Source: CAVSRC01 sp963830205 (GTDB taxonomy: Bacteria > Pseudomonadota > Alphaproteobacteria > Rhizobiales > Kaistiaceae). From it: a DNA stretch of 64,000 bases. How positions within the stretch are numbered: the first letter of the stretch is position 1; each line of letters begins with the position of its first letter. The DNA is taken from positions 62,001 through 126,000 of the forward strand of contig CAWHLP010000015.1 of the NCBI GenBank assembly GCA_963830205.1. Direction: 5' to 3'. Positions 17,065-25,499 of this stretch are shown one piece after another. A model generated the notes under the pieces. It was not told where the DNA came from. It saw nothing but the letters and a program-made list of their open reading frames with translations, and searched no databases. A program made the position numbers and the translations under genes.

Positions 17065-19264
17065 TCAGTTGAACGGCTTGGGTAGGATGATCGTCAGCGT
17101 GTCCTCGGCCACGAAGCAGGGCCCTTGGCGGTGACCGTCGCCACGCCTTCCGAATAGAGCGCGAACCAGTCGGGGCCCATGGAGCCGAGCTCGTCGCGCG
17201 GTGGTGTGCCCGAGCCCTGCCACAATCCGCGGTCCAGGGGAATCGAACTTGACCGGCGGGCCGAGCACAGGGCGACGATGCGCGTGGTGCTCTTGGCCAT
17301 GGCGAGCGATGGCTTGGTATCGTGGCGCCGAAGAGGCAACCCATGGACGGGCTTGGGTGGATGACTTCGAGGTCCCGTTCGGGCCGTAGGCGTTGCCGCC
17401 GGGGAACTGGTTGTTGACCTCGAAGAGGCGCTCCAGGAAGCATGTCCCCTTGAAGCCGCCGGCGGGATCGGGGTCGGCATTGGTGCGCGTGATCGCAGCG
17501 AGCACGACTGGCGGCTGCGTAGATTGACGCCGGGAGCGGGTTTGGAAGATGATGTTGGGCGACGGGCACAGCGGCGCGCGGCCGTTCTGATGGGCGCTCG
17601 TCCGCGCCGACGCAGCCGGGGGCGGCATCGGCGATGTCTTGAGCATGGTCGCCGGCGACGGCGAAGCCGGCGCGGAAGCGCGTCGCGGCACGGGCTCTCG
17701 CACGGGAAGCCGCGTCGCTTCGGTGAACTTGGTCGGCGGCTAGGTCGATAGCTGCGTCGACGCCCTGGTCGACGAGCTGATTATAGTTGGGCATGTTCGG
17801 GCGGCAGACCGAGCGAGGTCATGCCGGCATCGACGGCGATGACCGCGCCGGCGTGGCAGTATTGACGGCGGTGTCGCTCGTCGGCGAGCTTCTTCGATCG
17901 CCTTGGCGGCGAGTTTGCACTGGATGCCGAAGAACGTGTATTCTCGGTGATCTCGACGGCAAGGTTCTTCAAGCGCGTTGTACTTGTCGGCGATCCAGTC
18001 CCACGCGTCGTGCACTCTGCCTGATCGCCCAATAGAGTGAATCGTCCGGGGGATGTGATCTTGATCCCGCTGCCTTGGCCTTAGTACGAGGCGGGGCACT
18101 TCTTGCCGAGCGGGAAGATCGCCTTGACCACGTGCACTGGTGCTCGGCGCGTAGCCGGTGACGATGATGCAGCCCCACTGGTTGGGATCCTCGAAGTCCG
18201 GCGGCGTCAAGGCGATGATCTTGACGGTGAAGAGCGGCGGGGGCGCGGTGTTGACGATGGTGATGGGCTTCTGCGGCAAGGGCGCGCCGTAATAGAGGCG
18301 GAAGGTATTCGACGGCTGGCCGACGAAGGCCATCGAGCCCGCCTGTGCGAGCGGGAGAATGCGGAAATAGAAGCTCTCCGGCGGTCCACCGCCGACGCGG
18401 TGCTTGCTGCCGATCGGTTTGAGGTCGAGAGAGAAGCGGTCGCGCGTGGCGTCGACCTCGCCGGAGGCGACGAGCCCGGGGGGATGCAGGTCGGTGGCCG
18501 GGTTGTTGGCGAAGGCGGGGAAGCGGCCGTCGCCGCCTGCCAGCGGTAGCCGGTGGCATTGGGCACGGTGGTGACGTCGCCGGTCAGGGTGAAGACCTGA
18601 ATCTTCGTTCTCCGGATTGATCTTCGAGGCCGTCCACTTGCCGAATTCGCATTTCGTGTCGGGACATTCGTAGAGCTCGGCGCCACCGGGCAGCGCCAGC
18701 TTGGGTCCGCCGGGAAGGGCCTGTGCCGGCCCGCCATTCGGCGGCTGGGTCGGGGGCTTCTCACGTGCGATGACCGGGCCATGCGGTGCCCCGGGGAAGC
18801 TCGGGATGAGGCGGCTCGGCGAACGGCCCGCGCCGCCGGCGCCGGGGCGGGCTGCGGCGGAGGCGCCACGGTCACCCTGGCGGGGGCGCGGGGACCGGCT
18901 GCGGCAGCAGCGCCCGGGCCGGCGGCTGCGGCGCGATTGCGTCGGGCTTCACGCAACTGATGGCGCGGAATCCGCTGCAGTTCGGACCATTGCACAGGCG
19001 CCCATCGCCGAAGACCAGGGTCGCCACGCCGCGTTGCCCGATATTGGGGTCCATGGCGAAGCGCGCCGCGCTGGTGAAGCCGTTCTGGCGGCAGAAGAGG
19101 TCGGCGGCTGGCTGGCCGCATCCGGTGCCGAAATGGGCGCACCAGTCGAGGCGCACGCCCTTGACGCTCGGGTTGGCGAATGTCTGCGTGGCAGCGGCCG
19201 CGAGGCCGGGCGCGAACAGCGCCGCGGCGGCGACGATAGCTGCAAAGCCGATCTTCCAGGACAT
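17065..19264 (-). pseudogene. Decayed paralog of the 14681-16852 secreted protein
   Basis: The first 130 codons (19264 back to ~18872) are intact: same signal peptide and Cys-rich domain as the neighbour. After that, homologous pieces appear in alternating frames: NTFRLYYGAPLP and DPNQWGCIIVTGYAPS near 18150-18330, WDWIADKYNAL near 17980, PNYNQLVDQGVDAAIDLAAD near 17740, NGRAPLCPSPNI near 17560, FKGTCFLERLFEVNN near 17430, and a terminal LTIILPKPFN ending at 17065. Roughly a dozen indels in 1.8 kb, far denser than elsewhere in the window. Either a real pseudogene after tandem duplication or a badly resolved repeat region. Confidence 0.8.
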
Positions 19265-19275
19265 GGCGAACTCCT
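18960..19275. repeat. 316-bp block shared with 16548-16863, copy 2
   Basis: The 5' end of the decayed paralog, one mismatch from copy 1. Just 3' of the block the two genes differ strongly, and upstream they share only patchy similarity. Confidence 0.85.
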
Positions 19276-19544
19276 CGTCAGAGTGCGCCCCCCATCATGC
19301 TATGCCAGCGATACCGCATGTGCCGATGGGACGGGATTGCCCGGTGTCGGGACATGGGCCGGGCCTTGCCCGGGTGCGGCCCTTTGGACCTGCAACCGCC
19401 AAAGTGTGCCACATGCGCCCCGAAGGCCAGTGAAGCCGGTCACATCGGGTCCAGGCCGGCGCCCGATCGGGCTCCACAATCGGGTCGATTCACGGGCTGA
19501 TCGAGGCTACATAAGGGCCCTCGCCGCACTGGGAATGAGCTCCG

Positions 19545-19844
19545 ATGGATCTGACGCATTTCCGCAAATCGCTTGAAGGCGACGCCCCGCCGGCTGCGGC
19601 TGGCGGCCCGCTCGCCGCGCTCTGGCACCTCGCCAAGGGCGACTGGGACAAGGCGCACACGATCGTCCAGGACGATGAGGGCGCGGCCGCCGCCTGGGTC
19701 CATGCCCATCTCCACCGGGTCGAGGGCGACGAGGGCAATGCCGGTTACTGGTACGCCCGCGCCGGCAAGCCGCATGCGAAGCAACCGCTCGGCGAGGAGT
19801 GGGACCTGATCGCCGCGGCCCTGCTGACGGAGGGTGGTCTATGA
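19545..19844 (+). CDS. Small conserved-looking protein coupled to gatB
   Basis: 99 residues, MDLTHFRKSLEGDAPP, then ALWHLAKGDWDKAHTIVQDD, AAAWVHAHLHRVEGDEGNAGYWYARAGKP and a C-terminal EWDLIAAALLTEGGL. The helix-turn-helix spacing with W/A/H residues looks like one or two TPR/Sel1-like hairpins. Function unknown. Its stop overlaps the gatB start (ATGA at 19841), so its translation is coupled to gatB. Confidence 0.82.
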   Translation: MDLTHFRKSLEGDAPPAAAGGPLAALWHLAKGDWDKAHTIVQDDEGAAAAWVHAHLHRVEGDEGNAGYWYARAGKPHAKQPLGEEWDLIAAALLTEGGL

Positions 19845-21319
19845 GCACACCGGAACGCGCGCCGGGCTCCGGCAAGCTGATCAAGGGCGCCAGCGGCGAC
19901 TGGGAGGTGGTGGTGGGCATGGAGGTCCATGCCCAGGTCATCTCGCAGTCGAAGCTGTTCTCGGGCGCCTCCACCGCCTTCGGCGGCGCGCCCAATTCCC
20001 ATGTCAGCCTGGTCGATGCGGCCATGCCCGGCATGCTGCCGGTCTTGAACCGCGAATGCGTGGCGCAGGGGGTGCGCACCGGGTTGGGGCTCAAGGCCGC
20101 GATCAACCTCAAGAGCCGCTTCGAGCGCAAGAACTACTTCTACCCGGACCTGCCGCAGGGCTACCAGATTTCGCAGTACCAGCAGCCGCTGGTCGGCGAG
20201 GGTGTGGTCACCGTCGATGTCGACGGCGGCGACAGCTTCACGGTCGGCATCGAGCGGCTGCATCTGGAGCAGGACGCCGGCAAGTCGATCCACGACCAGT
20301 CGGCGACGGAGAGCTTCGTCGATCTCAACCGCTCCGGCGTGGCGCTGATGGAGATCGTGTCGAAGCCCGACATCCGCTCCGCCGACGAGGCCAAGGCCTA
20401 TCTTGCCAAGCTGCGCTCGATCCTGCGCTATCTCGGCACCTGCGACGGCAACATGGACGAGGGCTCGCTCAAGGCCGACGTCAACGTCTCGGTGCGCAAG
20501 CCCGGCGCCGCCTTGGGCACGCGCTGCGAGATCAAGAACATGAACTCGATCCGCTTCATCGGCGAGGCGATCGACTACGAGGCGCGCCGCCAGATTTCGA
20601 TCCTCGAGGATGGCGGCTCGATCGACCAGGAGACCCGCCGCTTCGATCCCGACCGCGGCGAGACGCGCTCCATGCGCTCCAAGGAAGAAGCGCACGACTA
20701 CCGCTATTTCCCCGACCCCGACCTCTTGCCGCTGGAGATCGAGCAGGCTTTCGTGGACGCGCTCGCCGCCGGCCTGCCGGAACTCCCCGATGCGCGCAAG
20801 GCGCGCTTCGTCGCCGATTTCGGCCTCAGCCCCTACGACGCCGGCGTGCTCACCGCCGAGCGCGAGGTCGCCGACTATTTCGAGGCGGCGGCCAAAGGCC
20901 GCGACGCCAAGGCGGTGGCCAACTGGGTCATCAACGAGCTCACCGGCCGGCTCAACCGGGAAGGGCTCTCGATTGCCGACAGCCCGGTCTCGGCCGGCCA
21001 GCTCGGTTCGATCATCGGCCTCATCGAGGACGGTACCATCTCGGGCAAGATCGCCAAGGACCTCTTCGAGATCGTCTGGGCGGAGGGCGGCGACCCGGCG
21101 ACAATCGTCGCGGCGCGCGGCATGAAGCAGGTCACCGACACCGGCGCGATCGAGAAGATCGTCGACGCGATCATCGCGGCCAATCCGGACAAGGTCGCCG
21201 ATGCCAAGGCCAAGCCGCAGGCGATCGGCTGGTTCGTCGGCCAGGTGATGAAGGCGAGCGCCGGCAAGGCCAACCCGCAGGCGGTCAACGCGCTGCTCAA
21301 GGCGAAGCTCGGGCTGTGA
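19841..21319 (+). CDS. gatB: Asp/Glu-tRNA amidotransferase subunit B
   Basis: 492 residues, intact. GatB binds the misacylated tRNA, phosphorylates it and transfers ammonia. Seen are WEVVVGMEVHAQVISQSKLFSGA, the metal-binding YPDLPQGYQISQYQQP, IERLHLEQDAGKS, the DLNRSGVALMEIVSKPDIRS signature, GTRCEIKNMNSIR and the C-terminal YqeY-like tail (GWFVGQVMKASAGKANPQAV). It is separated from gatA by 5.7 kb of other genes, which is unusual. Confidence 0.97.
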   Translation: MSTPERAPGSGKLIKGASGDWEVVVGMEVHAQVISQSKLFSGASTAFGGAPNSHVSLVDAAMPGMLPVLNRECVAQGVRTGLGLKAAINLKSRFERKNYFYPDLPQGYQISQYQQPLVGEGVVTVDVDGGDSFTVGIERLHLEQDAGKSIHDQSATESFVDLNRSGVALMEIVSKPDIRSADEAKAYLAKLRSILRYLGTCDGNMDEGSLKADVNVSVRKPGAALGTRCEIKNMNSIRFIGEAIDYEARRQISILEDGGSIDQETRRFDPDRGETRSMRSKEEAHDYRYFPDPDLLPLEIEQAFVDALAAGLPELPDARKARFVADFGLSPYDAGVLTAEREVADYFEAAAKGRDAKAVANWVINELTGRLNREGLSIADSPVSAGQLGSIIGLIEDGTISGKIAKDLFEIVWAEGGDPATIVAARGMKQVTDTGAIEKIVDAIIAANPDKVADAKAKPQAIGWFVGQVMKASAGKANPQAVNALLKAKLGL

Positions 21320-21380
21320 GCGCGGCGTTGATCCCGTCTCACGGGCAGCCGGGCTTGGCCATGTGCATCGCGGGCCGGCG

Positions 21381-22294
21381 ATGATGCTGGAGGTCGCCGG
21401 TCTCAATCCGCTGTTGACGCGCTACGCCGGTCAGCCGTTCAGCCTGTCGGCGTCCGCATTCCTCAAGACCGGCAGGGACACGGACGGCCGCTACATCGTC
21501 GCGGCGCATCCGCTGCGTATCGACGTCGCGCCGTCGGTGCAGCCGCCGAGCCAGCCGCTCATCTCCTGCCTGATGGTTACCCAGAACCGGCCGAGGATGG
21601 CTGCAGCTCGCCATCGAATGCTTCCGCTGGCAGACGTGGGGGCGCAGGGAGCTGGTGGTCATCGACACCAGCCGCGATGATCGCCTGGTGAGCTGGATCG
21701 CCGGCCTCTCCGACGCCAGCATCAGGGTGGTGCACATGCCGGGCTGCACCGACCGCCTCGGCGACCTGCGCAACCTGTCGGTGGAGAAGGCCGGCGGCGA
21801 CCTGGTCTGCCAGTGGGACGACGACGACCTGCAGCATCCGTGCCGCCTGGAAGTCGCCGCCAAGGCGATGGTCGCGACCCAGACAAGGGCCTGCATCCTC
21901 TTTCGCGAGGTGCTCTGGTTCGTCGCCAAGCAGCGTTTCGCCTTCTTCGAGCGGCGGCCGCAGGAGAACGCCATCCTGGTGGAGAAGGGCGCTGCTGCCG
22001 AGCTATCCGAGCCTCGCCCGCGGCGAAGACACGCCGGTGATCAAGCAGCTCATCGACACCATGCCGGTGGCGCTGCTCGATGTCCCCGAGCTCTATCTCT
22101 ATGTCGCCCACGGCACCAACACCTGGGACCTCCCCCACATGGAGGAGATCTGGCACAAGGCGTCCTTGCAGTTCGACACCGCGAGCTACAAGGCCGTGTT
22201 CGCCGAGCTTTCGCGCTGCTTCCCGCTCATGCCCTACCTCAAGGCCATGCGGGCGACGGCTGCCACGGCCCCGTCATCGCGCAAGCGGAGCTAG
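21381..22294 (+). CDS. Glycosyltransferase, GT2-like (two frameshifts)
   Basis: About 303 residues when two +1 shifts (near 21603 and 21991) are bridged. Frame one: MMLEVAGLNPLLTRYAGQPF to LISCLMVTQNRPRMA. Frame two: QLAIECFRWQTWGRRELVVI, the nucleotide-sugar motif CQWDDDDLQHPCRLEVAA, WFVAKQRFAFFERRPQ. Frame three: YPSLARGEDTPVIKQLIDTM, VALLDVPELYLYVAHGTNTW and a basic C-terminus. The DDDD stretch is the usual GT-A metal site. Both shifts look like single extra bases. It follows gatB on the same strand with 60 bases between. Confidence 0.8.
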
Positions 22295-22304
22295 GGGCCT
22301 TCCT

Positions 22305-23035
22305 CTACCCTGCTCGAACAAGCTTGAGGGGGCGAAGTCGGATGCCAGAAAAGGCAAACAGGCCCACCAGTCCCGGGCCTAGTAGCCAAAGCGTGGCCGG
22401 AAGGGGCACCGGGGCGACTTCGGAGAAAAGGGTCGCGTCTGTCGCGTAGCTGCCGTTCCCCGAGATAAGCACTCGGCGGGAGCTAGGGCTCCCGTGTTTC
22501 CGTACAGCTGCATGATATCGATGCCGAGGAAGGTGACTGCGCTCCAATCGAAGCCACCTGCGCCGATCGCAAGCAGGCTTCCCGTGGTGGTGGCTTCGTG
22601 GCCGGAACTGTCGAGCGCCACGAGATCGGTTGGGTAAGAGCCGGCGTTAGGGTCTGTGATAGTGGCGCGGCTGAGCACGAAGCTGTCGTATGACGACAAG
22701 TCGGCCAGGCCGGAGAGGCCGATCCGGGCTCGCCAGAAAGGGTTCCCGGCTGGATCCCCCGTATTGACCGGGGTGTTGACAGTAAAGTGCACATAGGGAA
22801 GGCCACCGCTGGTGGCGTCACCAGTCGTATGGCTGTCCACAGTAAAGGTGGTGAGTGAATCAAGTGGGCTGAACGCAGCGACCTGGTCTTGGGTCAGGGT
22901 TAGCGTCAGCGCCGGGGACGGCGACGGAAGAAGCAACAGCAACAGCAGCAGGAGTGCTGCACAGAGCCCGCTGGATTTCCTCAACCTGGCAGTCAGCGTC
23001 AATGCGTTTATGACGGGCCAAATCTTGCTATTCAC
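22305..23035 (-). CDS. VPLPA-CTERM (PEP-CTERM-like) surface protein, one frameshift
   Basis: About 243 residues. I chose GTG 23035 because it gives a long hydrophobic signal (CAALLLLLLLLLPSPSPAL); a TTG at 23062 is the alternative. The mature part is low-complexity and Thr/Ser-rich (TTFTVDSHTTGDATSGGLPY, GLADLSSYDSFVLSRATIT). A one-base loss near 22477 shifts the frame; the resumed frame ends with the sorting signal VPLPATLWLLGPGLVGLFAF plus Arg-rich tail. Such signals are processed by exosortase systems, which are not in this window. The stretch is visibly lower in GC than its neighbours. A TATAGT -10-like box lies at 23071-23076 (reverse). Confidence 0.72.
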
Positions 23036-23062
23036 AACGGTCCCCCCCCCATGCGCACGCAA

Positions 23063-23379
23063 ACAAAAGCACTATACAAGGTGAACACGCGGTAGTTGCT
23101 GAGTCAACCCCCGCCGCGGCCGCAAAGTGCTTGCGTCATATCTGAACGTCTTGACACGGACCTCGCTGCGATCGCGGTTTGCCTTTGAGTTACCGCCACC
23201 GGTCCTCGGCTCGCTCCACATCGGTTCGCATGCCCAAAGGTTGCCCTGAGCAGCCGAAGGCGGAGCAGGGCGGGTCAGCCCGTAGTTTGGGTCAGGCGCG
23301 CGCGCCGCCATCCGGACGGTCGCTCCGTCGGTGGGTTGCGCGCCTCCGGCGGTAACGCGCCCCACGGATACGCCGCCGC
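23063..23379. other. Intergenic region with no supported gene
   Basis: About 317 bases between the VPLPA-CTERM gene and the dispersed repeat. Apart from the -10-like box of the VPLPA-CTERM gene I see only degraded, repeat-like sequence. Confidence 0.4.
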
Positions 23380-23706
23380 GAAATAAATCTATCCCCGCCC
23401 CCTCAACCCCATGAGAAGATGCGCTTGTCCGCTCCCGCAAGGGGTCCCGTGTCGACCGGAACGTCGTGGGGGGAGCGGAGCGGCGCCCCCGCTCGGGAGA
23501 GGTTTCCGACCTGTCCCAACCGGGGCGATCCCGGCGGGACCGTCGGCACTACGACCGGCCGCCGAAAGGCTTGAACCCAGCGCCAATGCTGGGCGTAGAG
23601 CCCGCCGGGAAACGGAGAAGAAAATCGCCGCGCGGGCGCTCGCGTCGAGTGCCCCAGAGTTTCGCGGAGTAACCGCACGGCGTTCGCCGGGCGCCCGCCA
23701 TCCCCG
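23380..23706 (+). repeat. Long dispersed repeat, copy A (inverted copy at 61211-61526)
   Basis: About 325 bases closely matching the reverse complement of 61211-61526. The strongest shared block runs from the GGGGCGATCCCGGCGGGACC region at 23522 through CCGCCGAAAGGCTTGAACC to AACGGAGAAGAAAATC and CGGAGTAACCGCACGGC near 23680. It contains a perfect hairpin CCCAGC/GCTGGG at 23576-23593 whose stem is kept in the other copy while the loop varies. Indels between copies are not multiples of three, so it is not a conserved ORF. Confidence 0.8.
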
Positions 23707-23801
23707 TCTCCAGCAAGAGGCGGGGGAGAAGGACAGAGGACGGGACGGACAAACCAGCAAACCCCGGAGCGGGACCGCTCGCGGGAACGGAGGTGCATGC
23801 C

Positions 23802-24193
23802 ATGAAGGTCGATCGTGCCAGGCAGGGCTGGGCGAGGAAGACGGCGAGCCGCCGCCGCCGCCGCTGCCGGTGCGGACAGGCGAGGACGCCGAGAGCGAGC
23901 GGGCGGCGGCCTGGCTGCGGGCGCAGGTGCCGGAAGTGCAAGACTTCGCCCGCCGGCTCGCCATCGCCAACAGCTTCGCCATGTGGAAGGACTGCCCGCG
24001 CGATGCCTGCCGGCGCGTGCGCCTCTGTCGCGGCGATGATGTCGCCTGCTTCGACGAGCGCCGGGGCGAGCTGACGCGCCTGATCCTCCAGTACGTCGTC
24101 ATGCTGCTGGTCACCGCCGACATCAGCTCGGAGGCGTTCTACGACTATCTCGATGCTGCCAGCGAGGCGGGCGACGAAGAGACGCCGGCGTGA
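23802..24193 (+). CDS. Hypothetical Cys-containing helical protein, start region uncertain
   Basis: The convincing part is residues after about 23880: ERAAAWLRAQVPEVQDFARR, ANSFAMWKDCPRDACRRVRL, CRGDDVACFDERRGELTRLI and a C-terminal EAFYDYLDAASEAGDEETPA. Four Cys (CPRDAC, CRGDDVAC) could bind metal. ATG 23802 has a good GGAGG site but lies in another frame, so either one base is missing in the CCG-repeat tract near 23855, or translation starts at GTG 23870 (107 residues). No family recognised. Confidence 0.6.
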
Positions 24194-24240
24194 TGACGGT
24201 CCCGGCGGTCGCGGCGAGCAACCGGTGCGGCGGCGCGCCG

Positions 24241-24744
24241 CTATTGCAGGCTCACCTTGTAGGTGGTGTCGGGTTTGGCGCCGGCGGTGATCGCGGCCTT
24301 GGCGAGCGCCACATAGGCATCGACGTCCTCGATGCACACGACGTCCGAGTCGTCAGGCTTGCAGTGCGTGAGGCCCGGCCCGATGTCGCTGTCCTGGCCC
24401 ATCACCTTGTAGGCCATCGCCAGGCCCTTCTTGGCGTCGAGCTTGACCACGGCGTAGAGGCGTATGACCGCGCCATCCTGATCGCCGGCCGACTCGGCGA
24501 GGTAGAGGTCGTCGCCCAGCGCCATGAAGTGCATGGTCATTTTGCCGTCCTCGGACTTGGTGACGTAGGCCTTGCCCTCCCGGGTCAGCGTGGTCTTGTC
24601 GTCGGGCGACCCCTGCTCGGCGAAGACGATCTTGGCGTAGGGCGCCACGGCCTTGTCGTCGGTGACCAGCGGCTGGTCGCTGGTGAAGCAGCCGGCGAGC
24701 CCGAAGGCAGTGAGCAGGCTGAGGAACAGGAGTCGGATTTTCAC
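24241..24744 (-). CDS. Hypothetical lipoprotein
   Basis: 167 residues with a lipoprotein signal MKIRLLFLSLLTAFGLAGC; the lipobox LAGC gives lipidation at Cys19. The mature domain is beta-rich (PYAKIVFAEQGSPDDK, KMTMHFMALGDDLYLAESAG, YAVVKLDAKKGLAMAYKVMG) with two Cys in THCKPDDSDVVCIED that may form a disulfide, and it ends in KPDTTYKVSLQ. No family recognised. Likely periplasmic face of inner or outer membrane. Confidence 0.85.
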   Translation of the reverse strand: MKIRLLFLSLLTAFGLAGCFTSDQPLVTDDKAVAPYAKIVFAEQGSPDDKTTLTREGKAYVTKSEDGKMTMHFMALGDDLYLAESAGDQDGAVIRLYAVVKLDAKKGLAMAYKVMGQDSDIGPGLTHCKPDDSDVVCIEDVDAYVALAKAAITAGAKPDTTYKVSLQ

Positions 24745-25094
24745 GGTCGTCGCTCCGCGTGAAGGCTCGGTACAATTATCCGCCTTTTGCAGGCTTTTCC
24801 CAAGACGGCGGCTTTGGTGCGGCGGGAATCGTCGGAAAAGGCGGATTGCAGGCGTGGTGAACCGGTCGTTGCCGGCCGGCTAACAGGAGGTAAATCCGCG
24901 GCCGGCGCGAAGCCGAAAAGACAAGCGATTCAAAGGCTCCAGTCGATCGTGGTTAACCAATCGCTAAATCTGCTGGTGGAAATTCGTTAAGCGCGCTCCT
25001 TAACCGGCTTTTGAGCCGCGGCCGTGAAACTTGCCGTCATCAGCCGAGCGGTGGGGACCAAGCCGCCGGCGCATGGGACAAAAGGGGAAGTGTC
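24745..25094. other. Intergenic region, no gene seen
   Basis: 350 bases between divergent genes, more AT-rich toward 24920-25010. It should contain both promoters. No clear -35/-10 pair or riboswitch was seen. Confidence 0.4.
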
Positions 25095-25364
25095 ATGGCA
25101 CGTTGGGACATGGGTGGCGCGGAACTCGCGTCGATGGCGGAAGCGAAGCCGAACCCGGAGAACCTGTTCGATCTCGGCATCCTCTATTCGAGCGGCGGCG
25201 AGGTCGAGCCGGACCTGGTGGCGGCGCACAAGTGGTTCAACCTGGCGGCGGCGCGGGGCGTTCCTGAGGCGGCTAATTATCGCCAGGAGATCGCCCGCGA
25301 GATGACCGAGGCGGCGATCGCCGAGGCGCAGCGCGCGGCGCGCGAGTGGATGCGCGCCCACTGA
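25095..25364 (+). CDS. Sel1-repeat-like small protein
   Basis: 89 residues from ATG 25095, preceded by AGGGGAA. MARWDMGGAELASMAEAKPN is followed by FDLGILYSSGGEVEPDLVAA and HKWFNLAAARGVPEAANYRQ, which is one Sel1-like TPR unit, then a long charged helix (REMTEAAIAEAQRAAREWM). Proteins of this small type are common in Rhizobiales and probably mediate protein contacts. No partner is evident. Confidence 0.85.
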   Translation: MARWDMGGAELASMAEAKPNPENLFDLGILYSSGGEVEPDLVAAHKWFNLAAARGVPEAANYRQEIAREMTEAAIAEAQRAAREWMRAH

Positions 25365-25442
25365 CGCGACGGAAGACTCAAGGCATCGGGTGGGCCCGGT
25401 GCCAGTCCGCGTTGATCTTGCCCATCGGGCGCGCGCCCCAGC

Positions 25443-25498
25443 GCCTCAGCGCCAGGGCCTTCGTGCCAGCGCCTCAGTGCCAGGGCCTCAGTGCCAGG
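25443..25498. repeat. Tandem repeat, four 14-bp units
   Basis: Four back-to-back units of GCCTCAGTGCCAGG type (unit 1 and 2 slightly varied, 3 and 4 identical). It ends 1 base before the stop codon of the dehydratase gene. Confidence 0.85.
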
Positions 25499-25499
25499 G

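Noticed and set aside
24953..24963. CtrA-like half match TTAA-N7-CTAA
   Set aside because: Only one full half-site; too weak and common to call.
25443..25498. CRISPR-like array
   Set aside because: Units are 14 bp, contiguous and without spacers; no cas genes nearby.
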